Part shown: piece after piece, positions 26,679-35,115 of the stretch
Numbering within the stretch: position 1 is the first letter of the stretch
How the letters are laid out: each line of letters opens with the position of its first letter
Made by a program: the position numbers and the translations under genes
The notes under the pieces: model-generated
What the model was told of the DNA's origin: nothing
Databases searched by the model: none
The model's input: only the letters and a program-made list of their open reading frames with translations
Source of the DNA: an uncultured Flavobacteriaceae bacterium
GTDB taxonomy: Bacteria; Bacteroidota; Bacteroidia; Flavobacteriales; Flavobacteriaceae
Direction: 5' to 3'
NCBI GenBank assembly: GCA_947503005.1
Contig: CANNCA010000002.1
Coordinates: 744,001-808,000 of the forward strand
DNA: 64,000 nucleotides

Positions 26679-26957
26679 ATTGGTTGCTTTGTTGAATACG
26701 TGAGTATATAGCCACATAATGGTAAAAGTAGGAACTACATCAAGACCGGGAATGATTTCTTCAATAAAGGAAACCGCACCTGCAGCCTGCCCAACCTTAC
26801 CTTTGTGCATTCGCATCATGAGCCACGCAGATAAAGGAGCCCATATAACATCGGAGAACTCCCCGATAAATGGAATTACGAAAGAAGACATTCCGATGGC
26901 GTCGAAAAGAAGGCTTAAAAAAAGGTCTTTGTATTTTGAGTCGGTTGTATTTGACAT
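26658..26957 (-). CDS. Small conserved membrane protein
   Basis: The 99-residue protein has two or three hydrophobic segments (around SLLFDAIGMSSFVIPFIG, WAPLSAWLMMR and VVPTFTIMWLYTHVF). A central GxAAGAVSFIEEIIPGLD motif resembles small Bacteroidota membrane proteins of unknown function. It lies downstream of folE on the same strand, 63 bases away, with an 8-bp inverted repeat (ATTGTTCT/AGAACAAT) in the gap. No function can be assigned. Confidence 0.7.
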   Translation of the reverse strand: MSNTTDSKYKDLFLSLLFDAIGMSSFVIPFIGEFSDVIWAPLSAWLMMRMHKGKVGQAAGAVSFIEEIIPGLDVVPTFTIMWLYTHVFNKATNKKTIEV

Positions 26958-27020
26958 AAATTAAAATTAATTGTTCTCGTTGAAAAGAACAATAACGATG
27001 CCAAAAAAGAAGCCAAATAA

Positions 27021-27620
27021 CTACGATAAATTGGAGCTTATCAGTTTTAAAAATTCGTTTCGTGTCTCAATTTTCTCAAACTGTCCGCGGAAACCCGAAG
27101 TCGTGGTAACGGAGTTTTGTTTTTGTACTCCACGCATCATCATACACATGTGAGAGGCTTCGATAACCACAGCAACACCTTTGGGCTTCAACGTATTATT
27201 GATGCATTCCAAAATGTCATGCGTCAAACGTTCTTGTACCTGTAATCTTCTTGCGAATATATCGACAACCCTTGGAATTTTACTGAGTCCAACAATATGT
27301 CCGTTAGGAATATAAGCGATATGCGCCTTGCCGAAAAACGGCAACATGTGATGCTCACACAACGAATACAATTCGATATCCTTAATGATGACCATATCAT
27401 CATAATCTTCTTTGAACATAGCTCCCTCTAATATTTCAACAGGGTCTTGTTTGTAGCCTTGGGTCAAAAATAGCATGGCTTTCGCAGCCCGTTCAGGAGT
27501 CTTCACCAATCCTTCTCGAGAAATGTCTTCCCCTATTTCATCAATAATTGACGAAAACCGTCCTTTTACCTCATCGGTAATTTCTAAATTGTACTCTTCT
27601 AAACTTCTATATGGAGACAT
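27021..27620 (-). CDS. folE: GTP cyclohydrolase I
   Basis: The 199-residue protein has the FolE core: [20 protein letters not shown] with zinc ligands Cys88 and His91, and the third ligand Cys159 in [30 protein letters not shown] is also present. It converts GTP to dihydroneopterin triphosphate, the first step of folate and pterin synthesis. A perfect -7 box (27659-27666) lies 38 bases upstream of the start, so it has its own promoter. Confidence 0.97.
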   Translation of the reverse strand: MSPYRSLEEYNLEITDEVKGRFSSIIDEIGEDISREGLVKTPERAAKAMLFLTQGYKQDPVEILEGAMFKEDYDDMVIIKDIELYSLCEHHMLPFFGKAHIAYIPNGHIVGLSKIPRVVDIFARRLQVQERLTHDILECINNTLKPKGVAVVIEASHMCMMMRGVQKQNSVTTTSGFRGQFEKIETRNEFLKLISSNLS

Positions 27621-27658
27621 GTAAATTTTTTGTTTATTCTTTCTGATGCTTTATTAAA

Positions 27659-27666
27659 CAAATTTA
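27659..27666 (-). promoter_or_regulatory. -7 element of folE
   Basis: The complement reads TAAATTTG, an exact TAnnTTTG match 38 bases upstream of the ATG at 27620. Confidence 0.5.
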
Positions 27667-27800
27667 GGGATTAATTCGTTCAATATCTAAAATTATGATT
27701 TAATTAGCATTCCATATAATGTCTGAACAATTCTCGAGAACTTAGTCTCGTTAAAGTTCAAAACTTTCATTGAATTCAAAGGTAAATCTTAACCCCTCAT

Positions 27801-27830
27801 TTTGACAACTCACCCCTAATGTTTACTTTC
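27801..27830 (+). promoter_or_regulatory. Promoter (-33 and -7) of the LolD-like ATPase gene
   Basis: TTTG at 27801-27804 and TACTTTC at 27824-27830 are separated by 19 bases, the expected Bacteroidota spacing. The predicted transcript starts near 27838, downstream of the ATG at 27819. That supports ATG 27849 as the true start. Confidence 0.55.
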
Positions 27831-27848
27831 AGGGCAAAAATAAACGCT

Positions 27849-28529
27849 ATGATAAAGGCCTCCAATATTCAAAAATTTTACGGTGAACTCCAAGTTCTAA
27901 AAGGAGTTGATTTACACATCAGTAAAAGTGAGGTTGTTTCCATTGTGGGAGCTTCTGGAGCGGGCAAAACTACACTGTTACAAATATTGGGCACTTTGGA
28001 TACCCAATCGAACAAAGGCGATAGTTCGTTAATTATCAACGGTATCGACGTGACCAATTTATCGGATAAGGAATTGGCCAAATTTCGCAATGAACATATC
28101 GGTTTTATCTTCCAATTCCATCAGTTGTTACCTGAGTTTACTGCGCTTGAAAATGTCAGTATTCCAGCATTTATTAAAAATACCCCCAAAGCTGATGCAG
28201 AAAAGAGAGGCAAAGAATTGTTACAGTTTCTGGGCCTTGAAGAACGGTATAATCACAAACCAGCTGAACTATCGGGTGGAGAGCAACAGCGCGTTGCAGT
28301 CGCAAGGGCTTTGGTGAACAATCCTTCGATAATTTTTGCCGATGAACCTAGTGGCAACTTAGACTCGGAAAGTGCCGATACCCTGCATAAACTATTCTTC
28401 GAATTACGAGATGAATTTGGGCAAACATTTGTCATTGTTACCCATAACCGGCACTTGGCCGATATGGCCGACCGTAAACTAACCATGGTTGATGGATTGA
28501 TCACAACCCCGAAAATAGAAGTGGTATAG
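27849..28529 (+). CDS. ABC transporter ATP-binding protein, LolD/MacB type
   Basis: From ATG 27849 the protein has 226 residues ([20 protein letters not shown]). Walker A is [11 protein letters not shown], the signature is [15 protein letters not shown], Walker B is [13 protein letters not shown], and the H-loop is VIVTHNRH. Its type matches LolD, which with LolC/E extracts lipoproteins from the inner membrane, or MacB-type ATPases. The membrane subunits are not adjacent. An in-frame ATG at 27819 lies inside the promoter and is rejected. It is followed 3 bases later by the TIGR02757 gene. Confidence 0.88.
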   Translation: MIKASNIQKFYGELQVLKGVDLHISKSEVVSIVGASGAGKTTLLQILGTLDTQSNKGDSSLIINGIDVTNLSDKELAKFRNEHIGFIFQFHQLLPEFTALENVSIPAFIKNTPKADAEKRGKELLQFLGLEERYNHKPAELSGGEQQRVAVARALVNNPSIIFADEPSGNLDSESADTLHKLFFELRDEFGQTFVIVTHNRHLADMADRKLTMVDGLITTPKIEVV

Positions 28530-28532
28530 TCT

Positions 28533-29297
28533 ATGACCAACTCTGAATTAAAGGAATTTCTAGATTCAAAAGTATTGTATTACAATCACCCGAGATTTCT
28601 AGAAAGTGATCCCATTCAAATTCCGCATCAATTCACCAAAAAAGAAGATGTGGAAATCAGTGCCTTTCTAACTGCCACTATAGCATGGGGAAATCGAAAA
28701 AGCATTATAAACAGTGCGAATAAAATGATTCAACGGATGGATAATTCACCATACGATTTCGTTCTCAACCATCAGGATTCAGATATAAAGCAATTTGCAG
28801 GATTTGTACATCGAACCTTCAACGAAACAGATTTAAACTATTTCATCAAGAGTATTCAAAATATTTATAAGCAACATAATGGATTAGAAGACGTCTTTGC
28901 CAAAGGAATGCAGCAAGACTCGATTCAACCTGCCATTACAGTTTTCAAAAGCATATTTTTTGAATTACCCCATCAAACCAGAACCACGAAGCACGTTAGT
29001 AATCCTCTAAAAGGTTCGGCGGCCAAACGTATTAATATGTTCTTACGCTGGATGGTACGGGACAATTCAACTGGAGTAGATTTTGGATTGTGGAAGTCCA
29101 TTCCCACCTCCATATTATCATGTCCACTTGACGTTCATTCCGGGAACGTAGCCCGAAAATTAAAGTTGTTGAAGCGCAAACAAAATGATGCCAAAGCTTT
29201 GGCCGAGTTGGATAAAAATCTTCGAAAATTGGATTCTATCGACCCAGTGAAATATGATTTTGCCCTATTTGGATTGGGTGTTTTTGAGAAATTTTGA
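28533..29297 (+). CDS. TIGR02757-family protein
   Basis: The 254-residue soluble protein starts 3 bases after the LolD-like gene and is presumably co-transcribed. It shows the conserved family blocks DPIQIPHQFTKKEDVEISAF, ATIAWGNRKSIINSA and CPLDVHSGNVARKLKLL, with NMFLRWMVRDN between them. The helical all-alpha pattern and the VHSGNVAR block recall helix-hairpin-helix DNA glycosylases, but the catalytic residues of that fold are not obvious. The family is widespread in Bacteroidota and its function is unknown. Confidence 0.85.
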   Translation: MTNSELKEFLDSKVLYYNHPRFLESDPIQIPHQFTKKEDVEISAFLTATIAWGNRKSIINSANKMIQRMDNSPYDFVLNHQDSDIKQFAGFVHRTFNETDLNYFIKSIQNIYKQHNGLEDVFAKGMQQDSIQPAITVFKSIFFELPHQTRTTKHVSNPLKGSAAKRINMFLRWMVRDNSTGVDFGLWKSIPTSILSCPLDVHSGNVARKLKLLKRKQNDAKALAELDKNLRKLDSIDPVKYDFALFGLGVFEKF

Positions 29298-29343
29298 ATG
29301 CGTCTCATATACTCGGGTCAACCACCAAACACAACCCTTAGAT

Positions 29344-30483
29344 TTAGGAGGTCACAATTCCCATGGTACCCAAGTCCAAGGGAACGGTTTTACCCCCTTC
29401 TTTAATTGATTGATAAATGGCCTCCACAATAATCATATCGCGCTTGCCCATTTCACCTGGCGCGAAATTGGTGCTGCCAGCTTTGATATGCTTGGCAAAA
29501 TCATCCATCTGCATCATTTGTTGACTTTTGTGCTCGAATTTGATTTCTTTTCCATCAGAAGTACGACCCGCTAACGGTCCGTAATTGTGACAAGGATTCA
29601 ATTCTGCCCAACCCCTTTCAAAACTAACGAAAAGTCGGTTAGCATTGGCATTGTGACTTGTGAACATGTTCCCCGTGGCACCGTTCGGAAATTTCATTTG
29701 TGCCGTAATTGTTTCATCGGTGTCCTTAAAATAATCGGGACGTGTGGTAAATTCTTGTGCAGAAACAGAAATCGGGTTCGCACCAACTCCGTATATATTA
29801 CTTTGAATGGAATACACACCCATATTCATTAAGGCGCCACCACCCGACAGCGCATGGTTCAATCGCCATTGATTCGGATTTCCTCTTGAAATATAAGCTG
29901 CATCTGAGGATACATAATGTACGTCACCATAAGTTTTCTCCTTTACGAAGCGCTTGATTTCGTTCGTATAGGGATCCGATTGCATGCGATATCCCACACT
30001 CAATTTGACACCCGCTTTGTCACAAGCGTCAATAATCGCATCACATTCCGCTACACTTACAGCCATCGGTTTTTCGCAGATCACATGCTTGCCTGCCTTC
30101 GCTGCTCGAATACAGAATTTCGCATGCATGCTGTTCGGCAAAACCACATAAACAATATCAATAGCATCATTCTTTGCAATCTCATCAAAGTTCTCATAGT
30201 TATAGATGTTAGCTTCTGGAATGTTGTATTGTCGCATCCATTGTTGCTCCTTGGCGGGTGTGCCGGTAACGATTCCCGCCAAATAGCAATGTTCCGCGTT
30301 TACCAGTCCTGGAGCCAATTGCCCCGTACTGTAGCTTCCTAAACCGACAAGGGCGATTCCTAATTTTTTATCCTGATTGCTTGTATTCATTCCACATGCC
30401 AAGGGCATTCCAGCGAGCAATGCAGTACCTGCCAGACCTTGAGTTATTTTTTTGTTGAATGTTCTTCTGCTGATAATTGACAT
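29344..30483 (-). CDS. Gfo/Idh/MocA oxidoreductase, Tat-exported lipoprotein
   Basis: The 379-residue protein starts with a twin-arginine signal (SRRTFNKKI) followed by a hydrophobic stretch ending at Cys30 in MPLACGM, so it is probably folded with NAD(P) before export and then lipid-anchored. The Rossmann motif is LGIALVGLGSYSTGQLA, and the family motif is ICEKPMAVS. The C-terminal half contains the substrate beta-sheet domain. Relatives include glucose-fructose oxidoreductase, which keeps its cofactor bound in the periplasm. The sugar substrate is unknown. It converges on the TIGR02757 gene. Confidence 0.9.
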   Translation of the reverse strand: MSIISRRTFNKKITQGLAGTALLAGMPLACGMNTSNQDKKLGIALVGLGSYSTGQLAPGLVNAEHCYLAGIVTGTPAKEQQWMRQYNIPEANIYNYENFDEIAKNDAIDIVYVVLPNSMHAKFCIRAAKAGKHVICEKPMAVSVAECDAIIDACDKAGVKLSVGYRMQSDPYTNEIKRFVKEKTYGDVHYVSSDAAYISRGNPNQWRLNHALSGGGALMNMGVYSIQSNIYGVGANPISVSAQEFTTRPDYFKDTDETITAQMKFPNGATGNMFTSHNANANRLFVSFERGWAELNPCHNYGPLAGRTSDGKEIKFEHKSQQMMQMDDFAKHIKAGSTNFAPGEMGKRDMIIVEAIYQSIKEGGKTVPLDLGTMGIVTS

Positions 30484-30652
30484 GATAGGATTGATGTTTT
30501 GATTACTCTTTAAAAATACAAATAAATCGAACGCTGCAGTTTGAATTTTATGAATTGAACCGGTCTTGACTGCTATGATTGAATTTGATTTTTGAGCTTG
30601 AGTTTGAACTTCCTTTTCCCTACTTTTAAGGATTGACTAATTCGGATAAAAA

Positions 30653-32143
30653 ATGAGAAAATTTGCACTACTGTTCACACTTTTACTATTTGCATTTCAA
30701 TCAATTAACTCGCAAAACAGAAAACTTCCAATCGATACAACGGTAACTACGCAACACAGCGTAACTATTAATGGAACACCCATTAATTATACGGCAACTG
30801 TGGGAACACAGCCTGTTTGGGATGAAATGGGAGAACCCATTGCGTCTTTACACTACACCTATTATACTAGGAACAACGTAAAAGATAGGGCCTCACGACC
30901 TTTATTGATTTCTTTTAATGGCGGCCCAGGATCAGGTTCCGTATGGATGCATTTGGCGTATACAGGTCCAAGAGTTTTGAAAATTGACGACGAGGGATAT
31001 CCAATACAACCCTATGGGGTGAAGCACAACCCGTATTCCGTATTGGACGTGACCGATATTGTTTATGTGAACCCTGCCAATACGGGATACAGTCGTACCA
31101 TACCTGAATCAGGTAAAGAAGTGGACCGTGAGAAATTCTTCGGTATCAATGCAGATATAAAATACTTGGCTGAATGGCTGAATACCTTTGTTACAAGAAA
31201 CAATCGCTGGCGCTCGCCCAAATATATTGTTGGGGAAAGTTATGGAGGTACGCGTGTGATGGGACTTTCCCTCGCACTTCAAGATCAACAATGGATGTAT
31301 TTAAATGGAGTAATTATGGTGTCGCCCGCGGATTACAAGGTAATTCGAACTGGTGGACCTGTTTCCGACGGAATCAAGCTGCCCTACTTCACCGCGGCCG
31401 CTTGGCATCACAAGGCTCTGCCGAGCGAACTTCAAAATAAAGATTTATTGGATATTTTACCCGAATCTGAAGATTATGCGGTAAATACCGTAATTCCTGC
31501 TTTGGCCAAAGGAGGATTCATTACCGATACCGAGCGAGAAACAGTCGCAGAAAAAATGGCGTATTACTCCGGATTATCAAAAAAGGAGATTTTAGATTTG
31601 AACCTTGTAGTTCCTACCCGTTACTTTTGGAAAAACCTTTTGAAGGATAAAAGTGGGTATACCGTTGGAAGATTAGATAGTCGCTATTTGGGTATCGACA
31701 AGGAACTGTCGGGTACCTCCCCAGATTATAGTGCTGAGCTCACCTCTTGGTTACACAGCTTTACCCCGGCCATAAATTATTATTTACAAGAAGAACTCAA
31801 ATTTAAGACTGACATCAAATACAATATGTTCGGCCCCGTTCGCCCTTGGAATAATGAAAAAGACAATACACGAGATGATCTTCGTCAAGCCATGGCTCAG
31901 AATCCATACTTAAATGTATTGGTGCAATCGGGCTATTATGATGGTGCCACAACTTATTTCAATGCCAAATACACTATGTGGCAGGTGGACCCAAGCGGGC
32001 GAATGAAAGACCGTTTTGATTTTAAAGGTTACCGTTCAGGACATATGATGTACCTACGCCGAGAAGATCTTCAAAATGCCAACAATGATATTCGTGATTT
32101 TATCAAAAGAACTATGGCCAATGGGAAGAGTGCTAAGTATTAG
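30653..32143 (+). CDS. S10-family serine carboxypeptidase-like exported peptidase
   Basis: The 496-residue protein has a signal peptide (about 1-20). The S10 fold motif FNGGPGSGSVW (88-98) provides the oxyanion region. The nucleophile is Ser196 in YIVGESYGGTR, and the catalytic His is in GHMMYLRREDL near the C-terminus. It should remove C-terminal residues from peptides in the periplasm or outside the cell. A nitrilase-family gene starts 12 bases later, so the two are probably co-transcribed. Confidence 0.9.
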   Translation: MRKFALLFTLLLFAFQSINSQNRKLPIDTTVTTQHSVTINGTPINYTATVGTQPVWDEMGEPIASLHYTYYTRNNVKDRASRPLLISFNGGPGSGSVWMHLAYTGPRVLKIDDEGYPIQPYGVKHNPYSVLDVTDIVYVNPANTGYSRTIPESGKEVDREKFFGINADIKYLAEWLNTFVTRNNRWRSPKYIVGESYGGTRVMGLSLALQDQQWMYLNGVIMVSPADYKVIRTGGPVSDGIKLPYFTAAAWHHKALPSELQNKDLLDILPESEDYAVNTVIPALAKGGFITDTERETVAEKMAYYSGLSKKEILDLNLVVPTRYFWKNLLKDKSGYTVGRLDSRYLGIDKELSGTSPDYSAELTSWLHSFTPAINYYLQEELKFKTDIKYNMFGPVRPWNNEKDNTRDDLRQAMAQNPYLNVLVQSGYYDGATTYFNAKYTMWQVDPSGRMKDRFDFKGYRSGHMMYLRREDLQNANNDIRDFIKRTMANGKSAKY

Positions 32144-32155
32144 GTTTAAATAAGT

Positions 32156-33076
32156 ATGAAATTAAAAGTCGCCGTAGTACAGGAAAGTCCGGTTTTCTTT
32201 GACAAATCTAAGACTTTGGACAAACTAGAAACCTTGGTCCAACGCTATGCTGGTCAAGGCTGTGAGTTGATTGTTTTTCCTGAATCATTTATTCCTGGCT
32301 ATCCAAGAGGATTTTCTTTTGGTGCAACCATTGGTAGTCGCACCGAGGAAGGCCGAAAACTATATGCAGAATTTTCCGATAACAGTATCGATTTAGAAAG
32401 TGACGACTTGAAACGTCTTGAAAAATTGGCTAAAACCAATAAATGCTATTTGATCATTGGGGTTACCGAAAAACAAAATACAAATGGCACTCTTTATTGC
32501 TCCATGCTTTATATTTCTCCCATTAAAGGTTTGCTAGGTGTGCATCGCAAAATCAAACCAACAGGTACGGAACGACTCATTTGGGGGGAAGCGGCAGGAG
32601 AATCGTTGGTGACCTTCAAAACAAAAATTGGAAAACTAGGTGGACTCATTTGTTGGGAAAACTATATGCCGCTAGCCCGAATGAGCATGTACCAAAAGGG
32701 TGTGGAGATTTACATTGCACCTACGGCAGATTCTCGAGAAGAGTGGACAGCGACGATGAAACATATCGCCCTTGAAGGCAGGTGTTTCGTTTTAGGTTGC
32801 AATCAGTATTATACCAAATCGATGTATCCCGAAAAATACCAATACCTCGTTGAAAATGAATCCGAAGAACTTTGTCCCGGAGGTAGTATCATTGTTTCTC
32901 CTCTAGGTAAAATTATTGAGGGACCTCTATTCGGAAAAGCCGGGGCATTGCTAGCAGAAGTCGATTTAGAAGACGTTCAAAAAAGCAAGTTAGACTTCGA
33001 TGTGATAGGCCATTACGCTAGAAATGACATATTTAAGTTGATTGTGGACGGCCAACCCAGTATAAGTAAAGAATAG
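32156..33076 (+). CDS. Nitrilase-family carbon-nitrogen hydrolase
   Basis: The 306-residue protein has the Glu-Lys-Cys triad of true nitrilases: Glu43 in VFPESFIPGYPRG, Lys132 in HRKIKPTGTERLIWGE, and Cys166 in GGLICWENYMPL. The RKIKPT and CWENYMPL motifs point to the nitrile/cyanide-hydrolysing branch rather than to amidases or NAD synthetase domains. It has no signal peptide and is cytoplasmic. The expected reaction is nitrile to carboxylate plus ammonia, or a related aliphatic amide reaction. It lies 12 bases after the peptidase gene. Confidence 0.88.
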   Translation: MKLKVAVVQESPVFFDKSKTLDKLETLVQRYAGQGCELIVFPESFIPGYPRGFSFGATIGSRTEEGRKLYAEFSDNSIDLESDDLKRLEKLAKTNKCYLIIGVTEKQNTNGTLYCSMLYISPIKGLLGVHRKIKPTGTERLIWGEAAGESLVTFKTKIGKLGGLICWENYMPLARMSMYQKGVEIYIAPTADSREEWTATMKHIALEGRCFVLGCNQYYTKSMYPEKYQYLVENESEELCPGGSIIVSPLGKIIEGPLFGKAGALLAEVDLEDVQKSKLDFDVIGHYARNDIFKLIVDGQPSISKE

Positions 33077-33393
33077 GAGACTTTACAAAAAGTAGGCCGA
33101 TTTGGAGCAATAAACCCTTCAAGACGATACGGTCCATTTCCTAGTTTTTGATTCGTAATCCAACCCACTCTTTATTAGAAAAAAAGACAGATCGAATCTG
33201 ATCAACATTCTTTATCGATGAAGGTATACATTGACTTTAGAAGGAATTAAAGTAGCATATCGTCGTAGAATTTTGACTTACAATAATTTAACAGTCAATT
33301 ACTTACATGTTTAAATTTTTCTATTTCCTACAATTAACTGCAGTTAAATTCGTTTTAGTAATTAGATTCAATAACTAATAAAACTGTAGTACT
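33077..33393. other. Intergenic region with a 14-bp palindrome
   Basis: These 317 bases contain no supported coding frame. They are AT-rich and carry one perfect palindrome (33334-33347) 46 bases before the next start codon. No clear TAnnTTTG box was found, and no terminator of the nitrilase gene was seen. Confidence 0.6.
33334..33347. promoter_or_regulatory. 14-bp perfect palindrome, possible operator
   Basis: TTAACTGCAGTTAA lies 46 bases upstream of the lipoprotein start at 33394, a place where a repressor could block transcription. Palindromes of this length are expected a few times by chance in the window. Confidence 0.3.
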
Positions 33394-34245
33394 ATGAAAA
33401 ACAATAAAACACTTTGGGCACTATTTGTAATGGTGCTTATGGTCATCGTTTCTTGCGAAAAAACAGAGGATACTACCTCGACCGATGCCGTTGAGCTTCC
33501 ACCTATGGAATCCTTTGCGCTCGATATGGAAGATTTTATGGCTGACCCAGCCGAATCGGGAAAGTCGAATTTAACTGCAAAAACAGGAAACAATTGGCTC
33601 TACCCGCGTGTTGTGGTCGGCTTTTGGAATACCGCGCTATTTACAACGCTAGCTGTGCCCGTCGCTTCTTTTAGATCGGCTTTTGCACATAAACCGATAG
33701 CTATTGCCGATAATAAATGGCAATGGTCCTATACTGTTGATGGCTTTACAGGTCAGTATACCTCACGATTAACCGGAGAGCTTCGGAGTGATGAAGTTAT
33801 TTGGGAAATGTACATTACCAGAACAGGTGTTGAATCCTTCGATGAATTCCTTTGGTTTTCAGGCGTCTCTGCCAGGGATGGTAGTCATGGCGAATGGGAA
33901 CTAAATCAAAGTGCGGAGCGTCCGAATCGCATGTTGCGAATTGATTGGGAACGTGAGAACGAAGAAATTGCAAGTATTAGATATACTTGGGTTAGAGAAA
34001 TGAACGACAATCAAGAAACAGACCGTTTTAAGGATAGTTATCTTGAATACGGGCTTCAAAATTCTGATTATAACGTGTACTACAACATTCGTGCATTTGA
34101 TGAAAATCTAGATGCATTTGTTGATGTGAATATCGAATGGAATAGAACAGCATACAATGGTCGTGTGAAGTCACCGTCCTATTTCGAGGACGATTTATGG
34201 CATTGTTGGGACACTATGGGTGAAGATGAGGACTGTGATTTATAG
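33394..34245 (+). CDS. Lipoprotein of unknown function
   Basis: The 283-residue protein has a signal with lipobox MVIVSC (Cys21) followed by an acidic linker (EKTEDTTSTDAVELPPME). The mature domain is rich in Trp, Tyr and acidic residues and looks beta-rich (WQWSYTVDGFTGQYTSRLTG, WEMYITRTGVESFDEFLWFS). The end is CWDTMGEDEDCDL with two Cys. I do not recognise a family. It is monocistronic, preceded by a long AT-rich region with a palindrome and followed by a strong terminator. Confidence 0.75.
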   Translation: MKNNKTLWALFVMVLMVIVSCEKTEDTTSTDAVELPPMESFALDMEDFMADPAESGKSNLTAKTGNNWLYPRVVVGFWNTALFTTLAVPVASFRSAFAHKPIAIADNKWQWSYTVDGFTGQYTSRLTGELRSDEVIWEMYITRTGVESFDEFLWFSGVSARDGSHGEWELNQSAERPNRMLRIDWERENEEIASIRYTWVREMNDNQETDRFKDSYLEYGLQNSDYNVYYNIRAFDENLDAFVDVNIEWNRTAYNGRVKSPSYFEDDLWHCWDTMGEDEDCDL

Positions 34246-34273
34246 TCTCAATTTACCACAATACTAAAACCAA

Positions 34274-34308
34274 ACGCCCTGTATTTTGAAATACAGGGCG
34301 TATTTTTT
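34274..34308 (+). terminator. Rho-independent terminator after the lipoprotein gene
   Basis: A 12-bp perfect stem ACGCCCTGTATT/AATACAGGGCGT with a four-base loop is followed by ATTTTTT. Confidence 0.93.
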
Positions 34309-34425
34309 ACCTATACTTTATGTAACCACTAATAAGATACTATCGAATTGCTAGCAGAAGTACGCTTAGACTTTGACAGGAAAAAACAAATTGATACCTT
34401 AAGCTCTTGATTAAATAACCTGAAA

Positions 34426-35115
34426 ATGAAAAATATCAAATATTTTATGTTAGCAACACTTTTAACAGCTTTTGGGGCGAATTACGGGAATGCTCAAGAT
34501 TGGCCCAATCTTGCGGAATTTCAAGAAGCCAACGCTGCACTTGAAGCAGTAAAAGATGATGAAGAACGCGTGGTCTTCATGGGAAATTCCATCACCATCG
34601 GATGGATCAATTCAAGACCGGAATTCTTCGAAGGCAAACCTTGGATCAACAGAGGCATCAGTGGCCAGACCACACCCCAAATGTTGGTACGCTTTCGGCA
34701 AGATGTCATTGATTTAAACCCCAAAGTGGTAGTATTACTTGCTGGCACAAACGATATTGCAGGTAATACGGGTCCATCAACGATTCCTATGATTATGAAC
34801 AATATCAAAGGAATGGCAGAAATGGCACATGCCAATGGAATCAAAGTAGTGCTCTCCTCTACCCTACCCGCATATGATTATCCATGGCGACCTGGTTTGG
34901 AACCAGCTCCAAAAATCATGGAACTGAACAAAATGATACAGGCCTATTGTAATGAAATGGGCCATGTGTATCTGGACTATTTCTCCGCAATGGTAGATGA
35001 ACGTAACGGACTCCCGAAAAAATACGCCGAAGACGAGGTACATCCTACTGTGGAAGGGTACAAAGTAATGGAACCGTTAGTAGAAGCCGCAATTGCCACA
35101 GCGCTGGAAAAATGA
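34426..35115 (+). CDS. SGNH/GDSL-type hydrolase, exported
   Basis: The 229-residue protein has a signal peptide (cleavage near residue 24, ...GNAQD). All four SGNH blocks are present: Ser55 in FMGNSITIGW, Gly80 in RGISGQTT, Asn109 in LAGTNDIAG, and Asp203/His206 in EDEVHPTVEGY. Such enzymes are periplasmic esterases, for example carbohydrate acetylesterases. The stop overlaps the start of the next gene (ATGA), indicating translational coupling to a Gfo/Idh/MocA protein and suggesting a shared carbohydrate substrate. Confidence 0.9.
   Translation: MKNIKYFMLATLLTAFGANYGNAQDWPNLAEFQEANAALEAVKDDEERVVFMGNSITIGWINSRPEFFEGKPWINRGISGQTTPQMLVRFRQDVIDLNPKVVVLLAGTNDIAGNTGPSTIPMIMNNIKGMAEMAHANGIKVVLSSTLPAYDYPWRPGLEPAPKIMELNKMIQAYCNEMGHVYLDYFSAMVDERNGLPKKYAEDEVHPTVEGYKVMEPLVEAAIATALEK

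Noticed and set aside
27819-27848. N-terminal extension of the LolD-like ATPase from ATG 27819.
   Set aside because: It falls between the -33 and -7 elements, upstream of the predicted transcript start.
29917-30342. A 141-codon rightward frame antisense to the Tat-exported Gfo/Idh gene.
   Set aside because: The Gfo/Idh frame is unambiguous here; the opposite frame has shadow-like composition.
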